Assembly (NCBI GenBank): GCA_030697165.1
Contig: JAUYQQ010000009.1
Span: 62,001-126,000, forward strand
Direction: 5' to 3'
Source of the DNA: Acidobacteriota bacterium
Lineage (GTDB): Bacteria; Acidobacteriota; Vicinamibacteria; Vicinamibacterales; UBA2999
DNA: 64,000 nt
Position numbers and translations under genes: made by a program. The notes under the pieces are model-generated. The model saw only the letters and a list, made by a program, of their open reading frames with translations. It ran no database searches and was not told the DNA's origin. Positions 47,453 to 59,095 of this stretch are shown here, piece after piece (positions within the stretch are counted from its first letter, which is position 1; each line of letters opens with the position of its first letter).

Positions 47453-47983
47453 CTACTGCAGCGGGGCGACTTTGTTGACGAGGGTGCCGAGCAGGCCGAT
47501 GAAGCCGACGATGGCGAAACAGATCAGCAACATCGTCATGGTCGCGCGCCGCAACGAGGTGTCGGTCAACAACTGCGATCGGTAGCGCGTGCTGACGAAG
47601 GCCACGGCGGTCGCCAGCATGGCCGCGATCCAGGGCATGTGCTCCTTGCATTCCATCGCAAACGCGTGGAGCCAGGCGGTGTCTGGATTCCCCAGGAGCA
47701 GTGCGCGCGGGTACGGGCCCAAATCAACCGTGCCCGCCGGCGGTGGCAGCCGGTACTCAGGGAAGACCACGAACGTGCCGACCAGGACCGAAGCCCAGAG
47801 GGCGGCGGCGGTGAAGAGCAGCAGTCCGCTGAGCGCGCGGGCCTGGGCGCGGTTGGCCTCGGGATCGCGGCCCGCGGCCATGGCCTGCAGGCAGAACAGC
47901 GCGGCAAAGAGCCCCGCCAGCGCGGCGCCACTCAAGCCGATACCGTGAACCATCGTCCAGATACTGCGATCACTGAACAGCAT
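47453..47983 (-). CDS. four-helix membrane protein of unknown function
   Basis: A 176-residue protein with four predicted membrane helices (~12-34, 51-74, 117-131, 148-168). H13 in TMVHGIGLSGA and H106/H115 with E111 in WLHAFAMECKEHMPW sit near helix ends and could bind heme or a metal; this is inference. It is convergent with the PQQ dehydrogenase gene and leads a two-gene unit with the small membrane protein. Confidence 0.7.
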   Translation of the reverse strand: MLFSDRSIWTMVHGIGLSGAALAGLFAALFCLQAMAAGRDPEANRAQARALSGLLLFTAAALWASVLVGTFVVFPEYRLPPPAGTVDLGPYPRALLLGNPDTAWLHAFAMECKEHMPWIAAMLATAVAFVSTRYRSQLLTDTSLRRATMTMLLICFAIVGFIGLLGTLVNKVAPLQ

Positions 47984-48126
47984 TGGGTGCTCCTGAGCGA
48001 ATGGACTGGTGAGAGTCTACCTCGCCCCGGTCTGGGTTTGAGTAAACCAAACGAGGATGTGAGGGAGATGAGAAAAGGCTAGCGGGGATTTCAGGCGGGA
48101 AGCGGCGGACCCGAAGGTCCGCCGGC

Positions 48127-50589
<2,463 letters not shown>

Positions 50590-50628
50590 GATGCCGCCCC
50601 TCCCAGGGGCGATTGTATTCAGGTGTGA

Positions 50629-50665
50629 GCCGGAAGGCGGGAGAATTACAGACCCGCCTTCCGGC
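50629..50665 (-). repeat. hairpin between the DksA-like gene and lon
   Basis: GCCGGAAGGCGGG at 50629-50641 pairs perfectly with 50653-50665. It lies between the two minus-strand genes. No T-run follows, so it is not a clear terminator; it may be a dispersed palindrome or limit readthrough into lon. Confidence 0.65.
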
Positions 50666-50690
50666 GGGCCTGTGATTAGGACGCCGGGTG

Positions 50691-51155
50691 TTAACCCCGC
50701 ATGTCGAAACCGAGGCTCGAGGAACCGCGGCGCGCCTGGATGCGTTCGCGCTGCTGTGCCATCTCGCGGGCTTCTTCGCAGTCCTTGCAGCGAACCGCGA
50801 AGGGCAGCGCGCGCAGCCGGGGCTGGGCGATCTCTTCCGCGCACTCGAAGCAATGACCGTAGGTGCCTTCTTCAAGGCGCGACAGCGCCTCGTTGATTTT
50901 GTTCAACGTCTCCGCCTTCATCTGGATGAGGGCGAATTCGATGTCTTCCTGGATGTCGACCTCCGAGGTCTCACCCGGATCGAGCACTTCGTGGTCCTTT
51001 TCCGAACCCTCGGCGCGCACATCGCGAATCTTCCCCTGAACTTCGCTCAGGATCTCGCGCTGACGCTCGACGAGCATCCGCTTCAATTCGTCGTACCGTG
51101 CCCCGATGGGCACTTCCGCTACCGCTACGTTCCGCTTCTTCGACTTGGCTGCCAT
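50691..51155 (-). CDS. TraR/DksA-type zinc-finger protein
   Basis: A 154-residue protein. A coiled-coil region (~18-100) is followed by the C4 zinc finger with CFEC and CKDC and a basic tail. The acidic tip (~60-75, DPGETSEVDIQED) is where DksA proteins contact RNA polymerase. The family modulates the polymerase secondary channel, often with ppGpp; the SpoT/Rel gene is 1.1 kb away. The ATG at 51155 follows GAAGGGAG. Confidence 0.87.
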   Translation of the reverse strand: MAAKSKKRNVAVAEVPIGARYDELKRMLVERQREILSEVQGKIRDVRAEGSEKDHEVLDPGETSEVDIQEDIEFALIQMKAETLNKINEALSRLEEGTYGHCFECAEEIAQPRLRALPFAVRCKDCEEAREMAQQRERIQARRGSSSLGFDMRG

Positions 51156-51243
51156 GACTGCAACCGCTCCCTTCGTTCCCTGTCCTACAGGGAAGCTATG
51201 ATTTGCCCCGCTCTTGCGCATACCTCTAAGCAAGACCGATGCC

Positions 51244-51272
51244 TATAAACCCGACCGAACCTGTACTTCCAA
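51244..51272 (-). promoter_or_regulatory. promoter candidate for the DksA-like gene
   Basis: On the minus strand TTGGAA (51272-51267) and TTTATA (51249-51244) are separated by 17 bp, about 90 bp upstream of the start. Confidence 0.45.
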
Positions 51273-51640
51273 TTACTGATATGAGCGAAGGATAGATTGA
51301 CTGGGAATATGAACCGGCGAGTTCGAGAGTGCCCGGTCTTCCTTATCTATCGCGTTTATTCACAAGGACTTAACTGTCCATGCCTTGCCCGGTTATCAGC
51401 GGCCCGAACACCGTTCACTGATGATTAGACGCCGGACCCCTGAATTGGGTTCTCCCTCACTCTGTCACTTATCGGGGACACCCAGAAACCGGGAAAAGGT
51501 ACCACAGTGCCTACCGCTGTGGCAAGAATTACACTTTCCCAACTGGGGAATTCTCACCAGTGGTGGCGCCCTTTTCGACACACCTTTCCAGGGGTCCTGG
51601 CTCGTACTGATAAGATAGGGGTTTCTCCAAGGAGCTTTGG
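51273..51640 (+). ncRNA. candidate structured leader or small RNA upstream of rpmB
   Basis: A low-GC stretch of ~370 nt with clear stems and no convincing gene. CCACAG/CTGTGG (51502-51522) lies inside GGGAAA/TTTCCC (51491-51540), and caccagtggtg and ccaggggtcctgg form further hairpins before the rpmB ribosome-binding site. It may be a 5' leader of rpmB or a separate RNA; I recognise no known family. Short open frames on both strands here lack coding character. Confidence 0.35.
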
Positions 51641-51642
51641 TT

Positions 51643-51834
51643 ATGGCAATGCGCTGCGATATCTGCGACAAGGGCCCGGCGGTTGGCCGCCGTGTCTCTC
51701 ACGCCCACAACGTCCGTCCCCGCCGGTTCGAGCCGAACCTGCAGACGGTCCGCGCCGTCGTTGACGGAGCCACCAAGCGTGTGAAGGTCTGCACCCGCTG
51801 CATCCGCTCGGGCAAGATCACCAAGGCGGCTTAG
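51643..51834 (+). CDS. rpmB: 50S ribosomal protein L28
   Basis: A 63-residue L28 of the zinc-binding type: CDICDKGPAVGRRVSHAHN at the start and KVCTRCIRSGKI near the end supply four cysteines. RRFEPNLQTVRA is the conserved centre. It has an AAGGAG site and probably the long leader described above. Confidence 0.95.
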   Translation: MAMRCDICDKGPAVGRRVSHAHNVRPRRFEPNLQTVRAVVDGATKRVKVCTRCIRSGKITKAA

Positions 51835-51837
51835 GCA

Positions 51838-51870
51838 GGTGGGGCTGGTAGGGCAGGTGGGGCTGGTGGG
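51838..51870. repeat. tandem GCAGGTGGGGCTGGT-type repeat
   Basis: Two near-identical 17-bp units fill the gap between rpmB and the RidA gene and reach the latter's start region, so that GGTGGGGG serves as its ribosome-binding site. Confidence 0.7.
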
Positions 51871-51873
51871 GGC

Positions 51874-52254
51874 ATGAAGGAACTTGTGACGGCAGCCGGG
51901 GCGGCCAAGGCGATTGGACCGTACTCGCCGGCGCTGAAGGTGGGGAACCTGCTGTTCCTGTCGGGATCGATTCCGCTCGATCCCGTCACCGGCCAGATCG
52001 TGGCCGGTGACATTACCGCCCAGGCCACGCGCGTGATGGACAACATCAAGGCGCTGCTGGCCGCGGCCGGCGCGGACTTCTCGCACGTCGCCCGCACCAC
52101 CGTGTTCATGGTCGACCTGGGCGAGTTTGCCGCCATGAACGACGTCTACGCCAGCTACTTCACCGCGCCCTACCCGGCGCGCTCGACCGTCCAGGTCGTG
52201 AAGCTGCCCAAGGACGTGCGCGTCGAAATCGACGTCATCGCCGTTCTGGAATAG
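51874..52254 (+). CDS. RidA-family enamine/imine deaminase
   Basis: A 126-residue protein. The family marks are KAIGPYSPALKVGNLLFLSGSI, the catalytic arginine region ARTTVFMVDLGEFAAMN and PARSTVQVVKLPKDVRVEIDV (shown in parts). RidA hydrolyses reactive 2-aminoacrylate and similar imines. It is convergent with and overlaps the Rel/SpoT gene by 20 bp. Confidence 0.93.
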   Translation: MKELVTAAGAAKAIGPYSPALKVGNLLFLSGSIPLDPVTGQIVAGDITAQATRVMDNIKALLAAAGADFSHVARTTVFMVDLGEFAAMNDVYASYFTAPYPARSTVQVVKLPKDVRVEIDVIAVLE

Positions 52255-54409
52255 GCGACGACCGCTCGACGTTCAACACGCCCTTAATCCCGCGCACCGC
52301 CTTTAGCACCTGCTCCAGGTGCTTCATGTCCCTGATCTCGACCGTCACGTCAATGCGCGCGCGCTGATCGCCGGTGCGCGCCTCCATGTTCGTGATGTTG
52401 GTGTTGATGTCGGAAATCCGCTGGCTGAGTTCCGCCAGCATCCCCTTGCGGTCCTCGACCTCGATCGTCAGCCGCACCGTGTACGGCGCGAGGTCGGCGC
52501 CCTTGTCCCACTCGACGTCGATCCGGCGCTCGGGGTCGTACATCAGGTTGACTACGTTCGGACATTTCGCCGCGTGCACCGAGACGCCCTTGCCGCGCGT
52601 GATGTACCCCACGATCTGTTCCCCGCGAATCGGGTTGCAGCACTTCGCCCGGAACACCATCACCTCGTCCGCGCCGCGCACCTTGATGCGATCCGGCTCG
52701 CTGCCGGTCCGCAGCACGCGCTTGACGGCCGAGAGCACGGGATGCTCCGGCGCCTGCTCCTTGAGTTCGTCCTGCGGGACGATCTTGTCGAGCACCAGGC
52801 GCGGCGACACCTTGCCGTAGCCGATCTGCGCCAGCAGATCCTCGGGCTTCGCTGCCGCGAACTCGGCGAGGATCTTCTGCATCGCCTCGCCCTCGACCAG
52901 CTTGCCGCCGTTCAGGCCGAAGCGGCGGGCCTCCTTGTCGAACACGCGCTTGCCCAGCTCGACCGCGCGCTCCTTCTCCTCGGCCTGGATCAGGTGCTTG
53001 ATCTTGTTGCGGGCGCGCGAGGTGACCGCGAAGTTCAGCCAGTCGCGGCTCGGCTTGTGCGACGCATTGCGGATGATTTCGACGATGTCGCCGTTCTTGA
53101 GGCGGGTGCGCAGCGGCACCATGCGGCCGTTGACGCGGGCGCCCACGCACTGGTGGCCGACGTCGGTGTGAATCGAGTACGCGAAGTCGATCGCGGTCGA
53201 GCCCTTGGGCAGCACCTTGACCGTGCCGCGCGGCGTGAAGGTGTAGACCTCCTCGGGATAGAGATCGATCTTCAGGTTCGACAGGAACTCCTGCGGGTCG
53301 CGGGTGTCCTGCTGCCATTCGAGCAGCTGCCGCAGCCACTGGAAGTATTGCTCATCGCGCCCGGCGCCGACCCGCCCTTCCTTGTATTTCCAGTGCGCCG
53401 CAATGCCTTCCTCGGCCAGCCGGTGCATCTCCTCGGTGCGAATCTGCACCTCGAACGGAAAGCCGCGGTCGCTGATCACCGAGGTGTGCAGCGACTGGTA
53501 GCCGTTGGGCCGCGGCATGGCAATGAAGTCCTTGATGCGGCCCGGCACCGGCGACCACGTCTGGTGAATGATGCCGAGCGCGGCGTAACAGTCCTTTACC
53601 GACGGCGTCACGATCCGCAGGGCGACGAAGTCATACACCTGCTCGAGATCGATCTTCTGGGCCTTGAGCTTGAGCCAGATGCTGAACAGGCGCTTGACCC
53701 GGCCGTCGACGCTGATCACCGGCACTTGCGCCTCGAGCAGCTTGGCGCGCAGGTCGCCAGTGAGCTGCTCGATCATGCCTTCAGTCGGCTTGCGCTTGGC
53801 TTCGACCTTGGCCCGCAGCGTCGCGAACGCGTCTGGCTCCAGGAAGCGGAACGACAACTCCTCGAGCTCGTTCTTGATGCGGCTCATGCCCAGCCGGTTG
53901 GCAATCGGCGCGTAGATGTCCAGGGTCTCCTGCGCGATGCGCGCGCGCTTGTCGTCGGCCATGTGCTGCAGCGTGCGCATGTTGTGCAGGCGATCGGCCA
54001 GCTTCACCAGGATGACCCGGATGTCATCGACCATCGCCAGCAGCATCTTGCGGAAGTTCTCGGCCTGGCGTTCTTCGCTGGACGAGAATGGGATGGCGCC
54101 GATTTTGGTCACGCCCTCGACGATGTGGGCGACGTCCTCGCCGAACTTCTCGCGGATCTTGTCGGGCGTGGTCAACGTGTCCTCGACCACGTCGTGGAGC
54201 AGGCCGGCGGCAATGCAGACGGCGTCCAGTTTCATGTCGGCCAGGATGTCGGCCACTTCCAGGGGGTGGACGAGGTACGGCTCCCCCGAATGGCGGATCT
54301 GTCCCTTGTGCTCCAGGGCCGAGAACACGTAGGCCCGGCGGAGCAACTCGAGATCGGCGTCCGGGCTATAGCCCTGGACCTTGTCGAGCAGATCCTCGAA
54401 GCGAATCAT
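52235..54409 (-). CDS. bifunctional (p)ppGpp synthetase/hydrolase (Rel/SpoT)
   Basis: A 724-residue RSH enzyme. The hydrolase HD motif is in AGLLHDVVEDTLTT (~70-80), the synthetase domain has RPNGYQSLHTSVIS (~310-330), the TGS domain VYTFTPRGTVKVLPKGSTAIDFAYSIHTDVG follows (in parts, ~395-430), then helical, zinc-finger (CCNPIRGEQIVGY) and ACT domains (~645-720). Both activities look intact because the HD and synthetase residues are kept. It controls the stringent response and probably acts with the DksA-like protein nearby. Confidence 0.94.
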   Translation of the reverse strand: MIRFEDLLDKVQGYSPDADLELLRRAYVFSALEHKGQIRHSGEPYLVHPLEVADILADMKLDAVCIAAGLLHDVVEDTLTTPDKIREKFGEDVAHIVEGVTKIGAIPFSSSEERQAENFRKMLLAMVDDIRVILVKLADRLHNMRTLQHMADDKRARIAQETLDIYAPIANRLGMSRIKNELEELSFRFLEPDAFATLRAKVEAKRKPTEGMIEQLTGDLRAKLLEAQVPVISVDGRVKRLFSIWLKLKAQKIDLEQVYDFVALRIVTPSVKDCYAALGIIHQTWSPVPGRIKDFIAMPRPNGYQSLHTSVISDRGFPFEVQIRTEEMHRLAEEGIAAHWKYKEGRVGAGRDEQYFQWLRQLLEWQQDTRDPQEFLSNLKIDLYPEEVYTFTPRGTVKVLPKGSTAIDFAYSIHTDVGHQCVGARVNGRMVPLRTRLKNGDIVEIIRNASHKPSRDWLNFAVTSRARNKIKHLIQAEEKERAVELGKRVFDKEARRFGLNGGKLVEGEAMQKILAEFAAAKPEDLLAQIGYGKVSPRLVLDKIVPQDELKEQAPEHPVLSAVKRVLRTGSEPDRIKVRGADEVMVFRAKCCNPIRGEQIVGYITRGKGVSVHAAKCPNVVNLMYDPERRIDVEWDKGADLAPYTVRLTIEVEDRKGMLAELSQRISDINTNITNMEARTGDQRARIDVTVEIRDMKHLEQVLKAVRGIKGVLNVERSSPIPERR

Positions 54410-54445
54410 GAAGTTCGGTGTCTAATTGCTTATCGGTCGCTGATG

Positions 54446-54463
54446 GTCCGGCTGAAGCCGGAC
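54446..54463. repeat. GTCCGGCTGAAGCCGGAC palindrome upstream of the Rel/SpoT gene
   Basis: Near-identical to 30502-30519 (16 of 18). It sits in the 233-bp gap between the divergent Rel/SpoT and TPR lipoprotein genes. No other element is clear in that gap. Confidence 0.75.
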
Positions 54464-54642
54464 GCTACATTCAGAGACAAGCCCGGCCGAGCCGGAAGTG
54501 CCAGCGGCGTCCGCCGTGAGGTGGACCTTGATCCATCATAGGGCATCGCCAGCCGGAGGTTGCGGGGGGTCTGGAAACGAAGCTATACTTTCCGGCCTTG
54601 CGGCTTGAACGTGTTTTACAGGGACTTACAGGGGGAATTCTA

Positions 54643-55605
54643 ATGAGAAAGCGGTCTTCGGCAGCGTATTTGGCGCTGGTTGTCGGGCTGAGCGTCACGT
54701 TGGCCGGTTGCGGATATATCAGTCAGGTCCGCGCCATGAAAGCGTTCAAGGACGGCAACAAGGCCTACGCCGCCAGCGACTGGCGGACGGCGGTCCAGAA
54801 ATATCAGGAAGCCGCGGACATGACCGCCAGCGACCCGGCCTGCGAATGGTGCCCGGCGATCTATTTTTACCTCGGCAATTCGTACGACAACATGTATCGG
54901 CCGGCACGCAAGGGCGAGCCCGAGAACGACGCCTTCTTGACGAAGGCAATCGAGAACTACAAGCTCGCGAGCGAGAAGCTGACGGAAGAGTCGAATCCGA
55001 AGCGTTCGCTGGCCCTGGAGTTCCTGGTCTCGACCTACGGCCCCGACAAGCTGGCCGACCCGACGCAGGCCGAACCGGTGGTGAAGCGCATGATCGAACT
55101 GGCGCCGAACGAACCGACCAACTACTTCCAGCTCGCCAAGATCTACGAGGACTCGGGCGAGTACGAACTGGCCGAGGAAACCTACCTGAAGGGCCGCGAC
55201 GCCAGGCCGAACGACCCGACCGTGTACCTGACGGTGGCCGGCTACTACAACCGCCAGGGCGACTTCGCCAAGCTGGTCGAGAACCTGCGCAAGCGCATTG
55301 AGCTCGAGCCAAACAACCCCGAGGCACACTACACGCTGGCAACCTACCACTGGGACAAGGCGTCACGCGACTTCCGCCTCTCGGACAAGGAAAAGCTGCA
55401 GCTCGTCCTTGACGGCCTCGACGCCGTGAACAAGGCCCTCGAAATCAAGGCCGACTACATCGAGGCCATGACCTACAAGGGCCTGCTGCTTCGCACCCAG
55501 GCGCTGGTCGAGAAGGACCCCAAGAAGCAGAAGGAACTGCTGACCGAAGGCACCGCGCTCGGCGACAAGGCCAACGAGATGCGCAAGGCCCGGGCATCGA
55601 GCTAG
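54643..55605 (+). CDS. TPR-repeat lipoprotein
   Basis: A 320-residue protein with a lipoprotein signal (LVVGLSVTLAGC, lipid on the cysteine at ~24) and a tail of tetratricopeptide repeats: AFKDGNKAYAASDWRTAVQKY, IYFYLGNSYDNMY, YFQLAKIYEDSGEYELAEETY, NNPEAHYTLATYHWDKA (in pieces). The repeats should hold a protein partner on the periplasmic side of a membrane. The terminator at 55653-55687 closes the transcript, followed by the TonB-receptor gene. Confidence 0.86.
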   Translation: MRKRSSAAYLALVVGLSVTLAGCGYISQVRAMKAFKDGNKAYAASDWRTAVQKYQEAADMTASDPACEWCPAIYFYLGNSYDNMYRPARKGEPENDAFLTKAIENYKLASEKLTEESNPKRSLALEFLVSTYGPDKLADPTQAEPVVKRMIELAPNEPTNYFQLAKIYEDSGEYELAEETYLKGRDARPNDPTVYLTVAGYYNRQGDFAKLVENLRKRIELEPNNPEAHYTLATYHWDKASRDFRLSDKEKLQLVLDGLDAVNKALEIKADYIEAMTYKGLLLRTQALVEKDPKKQKELLTEGTALGDKANEMRKARASS

Positions 55606-55652
55606 AAACCATATAGTTTGGGCGGTTGGTTAATCGCCCAAACCCCAAAAAC

Positions 55653-55687
55653 GGGCCGGTTCCGCAATGCGCGGGCCGGCCCTTTTC
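55653..55687 (+). terminator. intrinsic terminator after the TPR lipoprotein gene
   Basis: GGGCCGG at 55653-55659 pairs with CCGGCCC at 55676-55682, followed by TTTT at 55683-55686. Confidence 0.85.
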
Positions 55688-55747
55688 TATTTACCCGCAC
55701 GTAACCCGCAAATGAGATAATTCACGCTCTGTTCAGGAGCGATGTAC

Positions 55748-58700
55748 ATGAAACATTTGATTAGGTTTGTCTTCTCCCTCGTCGCCGTTCTCGCCGTCGC
55801 GTCGACCGTCAACGCGCAGGTCACCACCGGCTCCCTTCGCGGCAAAGTCCAGAACGAGCAGCAGCAGCCCGTCGCTGGCGCCAGCGTCATTGCCATCCAC
55901 CTCCCCTCGGGCTCGAGCTACGAGGCCACCACCCGCAACGACGGCGGCTTCACCATCGTCGGCATGCGCGTCGGCGGCCCGTATTCCGTGACGGTGGCCT
56001 ACAGCGGCGGCGGCGCCGCCGCCTTTGCTCCCGAGACCCAGGAGAGCATCGAAGTGAACCTGGGCGTCGCCACCGACCTGGCCTTCACGGTGCGGGCCAT
56101 TGCGGTGACCGAAACGATCACGGTGACCGCCCAGTCGGACGCGGTGTTTGCGTCGAACCGCACTGGCGCGGCGACCGCGGTCACGCGCGAGGAGATGGCG
56201 TCACTGCCGACCATTTCCAACCGCCTCGAGTCGTTCGCCCGGCTGACGCCGTCGATGGGCGGCAACATGTCGTTCGCCGGCCAGGACAACCGCATGAACA
56301 ACATCACGGTGGATGGGTCCTACTTCAACAACTCGTTCGGCCTGGGCGGCCAGCCCGGCGACCGCACGGGCGTCGCGCCCATCTCGATGGACGCCATCGA
56401 GCAGGTCCAGATCAACGTGGCGCCGTTCGACGTGCGCTCGGGCAACTTCGTCGGCGCCGGCATCAACAGCGTCACGCGCAGCGGCACCAACCAGTTCCGC
56501 GGCTCCGGGTTCTACCAGTTCCGCGACGACGGCCTGGTCGGCAAGGAAGCCAAGGACCTGCCGGTGAACCCCGGTACGTTCAGCTTCAAGAACTACGGCG
56601 GTTGGGCGGCCGGCCCCATCGTCGAGAACAAGCTGTTTTTCTTTGGTAACGCCGAAAAGGAAGAGACCGAAGGACCGGGCACCACGTTCCGCGCCAACGC
56701 GGGCGGCGAGGCCGCCGTCGGCAGCACCACCCGGGTGCTGGCGTCCGACCTGACCGCGCTCAGCAGCTTCCTGAAGCAGCGCTTCGGCTACGACACCGGC
56801 CCGTTCCAGGATTACGCGCACCTGACCCCCGGCCGGCGCCTGCTGGCGAAGTTCGACTACAACATCAACAACCGCAACAAGCTCAGCTTCCGGTACAACC
56901 AGCTCGATTCGGACACCGACGTGTTGCTGTCGAACTCGTCGTCGCTCGGCTTCGGCAACCGCCGCACCAACACCTTCGGGCTGAACTTCCAGAACTCCAA
57001 CTACAAGATCCTGGAGAACATCAAGTCGGGCGTCGGCGAACTGAACACCGTGATTGGTTCGACGATGTCGAACTCGCTGATTGTCGGCTACTCGTCGCAC
57101 GACGAGAGCCGCGAATCGCTCGGCAGCTTCTTCCCGATGGTCGACATTCTCGAAGGCGGCTCGGTCTACACCACCTTCGGCTTCGAGCCGTTCACGCCGA
57201 ACAACGAACTGCGCTACAAGTCGTTCCAGCTCCAGAACAACTTCAGCAAGTTCTCGGAGAAGCACACCTGGACGGCCGGCTTCAGCTTCGAGCGCTACGA
57301 GTCCGAGAACGTCTTCTTCCCGGGGTCGCAGAGCGTCTACGTCTACAACTCGCTGCAGGACTTCTACGACGACGCGAACCGGGTGCGCCCGGTCACGCTC
57401 AACCGTTTCCAGGTCCGCTACAACAACATCCCCGGCCAGGACAAGCCGATCCAGCCACTCGAGGTCGTCTACACCGGCGGCTACATCCAGGACGAGTGGA
57501 CCGTCAACGACAAGCTCAAGCTGATAGCCGGCCTCCGCATGGATGTGCCGATCTTCGGTGAGACCGGTTACACCAACGTCAACGCCGACGCGCTGACGTT
57601 CCGCGACGAAACCGGCGCCGCCGTGCAATACCAGTCGGGCAAGCTGCCCGACGCCAACCTCCTGTGGTCGCCCCGCCTCGGCTTTAACTGGGACGTCACC
57701 GGGAGCCGCAACACGCAGGTGCGCGGCGGTTCGGGCGTGTTTACCGGCAAGCCGCTGTTCGTGTGGATTTCCAACCAGATTGGCAACACCGGCGTGCTGA
57801 CCGGCTTCATCCAGAACAACAACAGCACCGCGAACCCGTTCAACCCGGACCCGAACGCCTATAAGCCCACCAACGTGACCGGCGCGCCGGCCACCAGTTA
57901 CGAGCTGGCGCTGACCGACCAGAACTTCAAGTTCCCCCAGGTGTGGCGCACCAACGTCGCCGTCGACCGCCGCCTCCCCGGTGGCTTCACCGGCACGGCC
58001 GAGTTCATCTACAACCGCGACGTCAACGGGATGTACTACATCAACGCCAACCTGCCGGCGGCCCAGACGTCGTTCGCGGGCGCCGATAACCGGCCGCGCT
58101 GGACCACCAACCGCATCAACAACGTCACCGGCAACCAGGTGAGCAACGCCACCGTGATCAAGAACCAGGACGTGGGCACGGCGTGGAACGCGGTGTTTTC
58201 GGCGAAGAAGAACACGTCATGGGGCATGGTCCAGGCCGCCTACAACTACGGCGAGAGCAAGAACACCGTTGACCCGGGCTCGATCGCGTTCGGCTCGTGG
58301 AGCAACAACGCGCACTCCGGCGATCCCAACAATCCGGGAACGAGCTACGCCGGCGCGTCGCCCGGCCACCGCTTCTTCATGACCGGGTCGTACCGGAAGC
58401 AGTACTTCGGGTTCGGCGCCACCGCGATCTCGGCGTTCTTCGAGGCCAGGACCATCGGTAACGCCAGCTACACCTTCGCGGGTGACATGAACGGCGACGG
58501 CGGGTTCAACGACCTGCTCTACATCCACGCCAACACCGGCGAGATGAACTTCGCACCGTTCACGTCGGGCGGCGTCACCTATACCGCGGCCCAGCAGGCC
58601 GCGGCATGGGAGGCCTACATTGCGCAGGACTCCTACCTCAGCAAGAACCGGGGGAAGTACGCCGAGCGCGGTGCGGTGTTCCTGCCCATGGTCAAGCGCC

Positions 58701-58993
58701 TCGATGTCAGCGTCACGCAGGACGTCTTCACGAGCAGCGGGGGCGGCCATCGCTTCCAGTTCCGCGCCGACTTCATCAACTTCGGCAACCTGCTGAACAA
58801 GGACTGGGGCGTGTCGCAGCGGCTCGTCTCGAACCAGCCGTTGACCAACCCGGCGGTCGATGCCGCCGGACAGTCGACCTACCGGCTGCGGCTGGTCAGC
58901 GGCCAGCTCATGTCGCAGTCGTACCAGCAGACCGCCGACCTGAACGACGTCTACCGGATTGCGTTCAGCCTGAAGTACTTCTTCGGGTCGTAA
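55748..58993 (+). CDS. Oar-like TonB-dependent receptor
   Basis: A ~1081-residue outer-membrane protein. Signal peptide (HLIRFVFSLVAVLAVASTVNA), then a carboxypeptidase-regulatory-like domain (~22-105: GSLRGKVQNEQQQPVAGASV), a plug with TISNRLESFARLTPSM and DGSYFNNSFGLGG, and a long 22-strand barrel ending in AFSLKYFFGS. These receptors import large or polymeric substrates using ExbBD energy; an ExbB-ExbD-ExbD operon lies 4 kb downstream. The ATG at 55748 is 8 bp after AGGAG and starts the signal peptide; an ATG at 55742 is too close to the site. Confidence 0.93.
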   Translation: MKHLIRFVFSLVAVLAVASTVNAQVTTGSLRGKVQNEQQQPVAGASVIAIHLPSGSSYEATTRNDGGFTIVGMRVGGPYSVTVAYSGGGAAAFAPETQESIEVNLGVATDLAFTVRAIAVTETITVTAQSDAVFASNRTGAATAVTREEMASLPTISNRLESFARLTPSMGGNMSFAGQDNRMNNITVDGSYFNNSFGLGGQPGDRTGVAPISMDAIEQVQINVAPFDVRSGNFVGAGINSVTRSGTNQFRGSGFYQFRDDGLVGKEAKDLPVNPGTFSFKNYGGWAAGPIVENKLFFFGNAEKEETEGPGTTFRANAGGEAAVGSTTRVLASDLTALSSFLKQRFGYDTGPFQDYAHLTPGRRLLAKFDYNINNRNKLSFRYNQLDSDTDVLLSNSSSLGFGNRRTNTFGLNFQNSNYKILENIKSGVGELNTVIGSTMSNSLIVGYSSHDESRESLGSFFPMVDILEGGSVYTTFGFEPFTPNNELRYKSFQLQNNFSKFSEKHTWTAGFSFERYESENVFFPGSQSVYVYNSLQDFYDDANRVRPVTLNRFQVRYNNIPGQDKPIQPLEVVYTGGYIQDEWTVNDKLKLIAGLRMDVPIFGETGYTNVNADALTFRDETGAAVQYQSGKLPDANLLWSPRLGFNWDVTGSRNTQVRGGSGVFTGKPLFVWISNQIGNTGVLTGFIQNNNSTANPFNPDPNAYKPTNVTGAPATSYELALTDQNFKFPQVWRTNVAVDRRLPGGFTGTAEFIYNRDVNGMYYINANLPAAQTSFAGADNRPRWTTNRINNVTGNQVSNATVIKNQDVGTAWNAVFSAKKNTSWGMVQAAYNYGESKNTVDPGSIAFGSWSNNAHSGDPNNPGTSYAGASPGHRFFMTGSYRKQYFGFGATAISAFFEARTIGNASYTFAGDMNGDGGFNDLLYIHANTGEMNFAPFTSGGVTYTAAQQAAAWEAYIAQDSYLSKNRGKYAERGAVFLPMVKRLDVSVTQDVFTSSGGGHRFQFRADFINFGNLLNKDWGVSQRLVSNQPLTNPAVDAAGQSTYRLRLVSGQLMSQSYQQTADLNDVYRIAFSLKYFFGS

Positions 58994-59043
58994 GAACGCC
59001 CAGCACTCGGGCTTGGGGCCTGGGGCTTGGAACTTGGAATTTA

Positions 59044-59076
59044 GGGGCGGGTCTTCGGACTCGCCCCTTTTTTCTT
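59044..59076 (+). terminator. intrinsic terminator after the TonB-receptor gene
   Basis: GGGGCGGGTC-TTCG-GACTCGCCCC hairpin with a UUCG loop at 59044-59067, followed by TTTTTT. A word-like repeat (ggcttggggcctggggcttgg) precedes it. Confidence 0.9.
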
Positions 59077-59095
59077 GTACCGGTATATTTCTTTT

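Noticed and set aside
51465-51671. 68-residue minus-strand frame with CNSCHSGRHC
   Set aside because: It overlaps the rpmB start and leader hairpins, lacks a ribosome-binding site and fits no zinc-finger family. The region looks structured rather than coding.
52319-54541. 740-residue open frame antisense to the Rel/SpoT gene
   Set aside because: It mirrors the real gene in a high-GC region. Its composition (Arg, His, Leu, Asp, Val runs) is typical of a shadow frame, and the opposite strand has full domain motifs.
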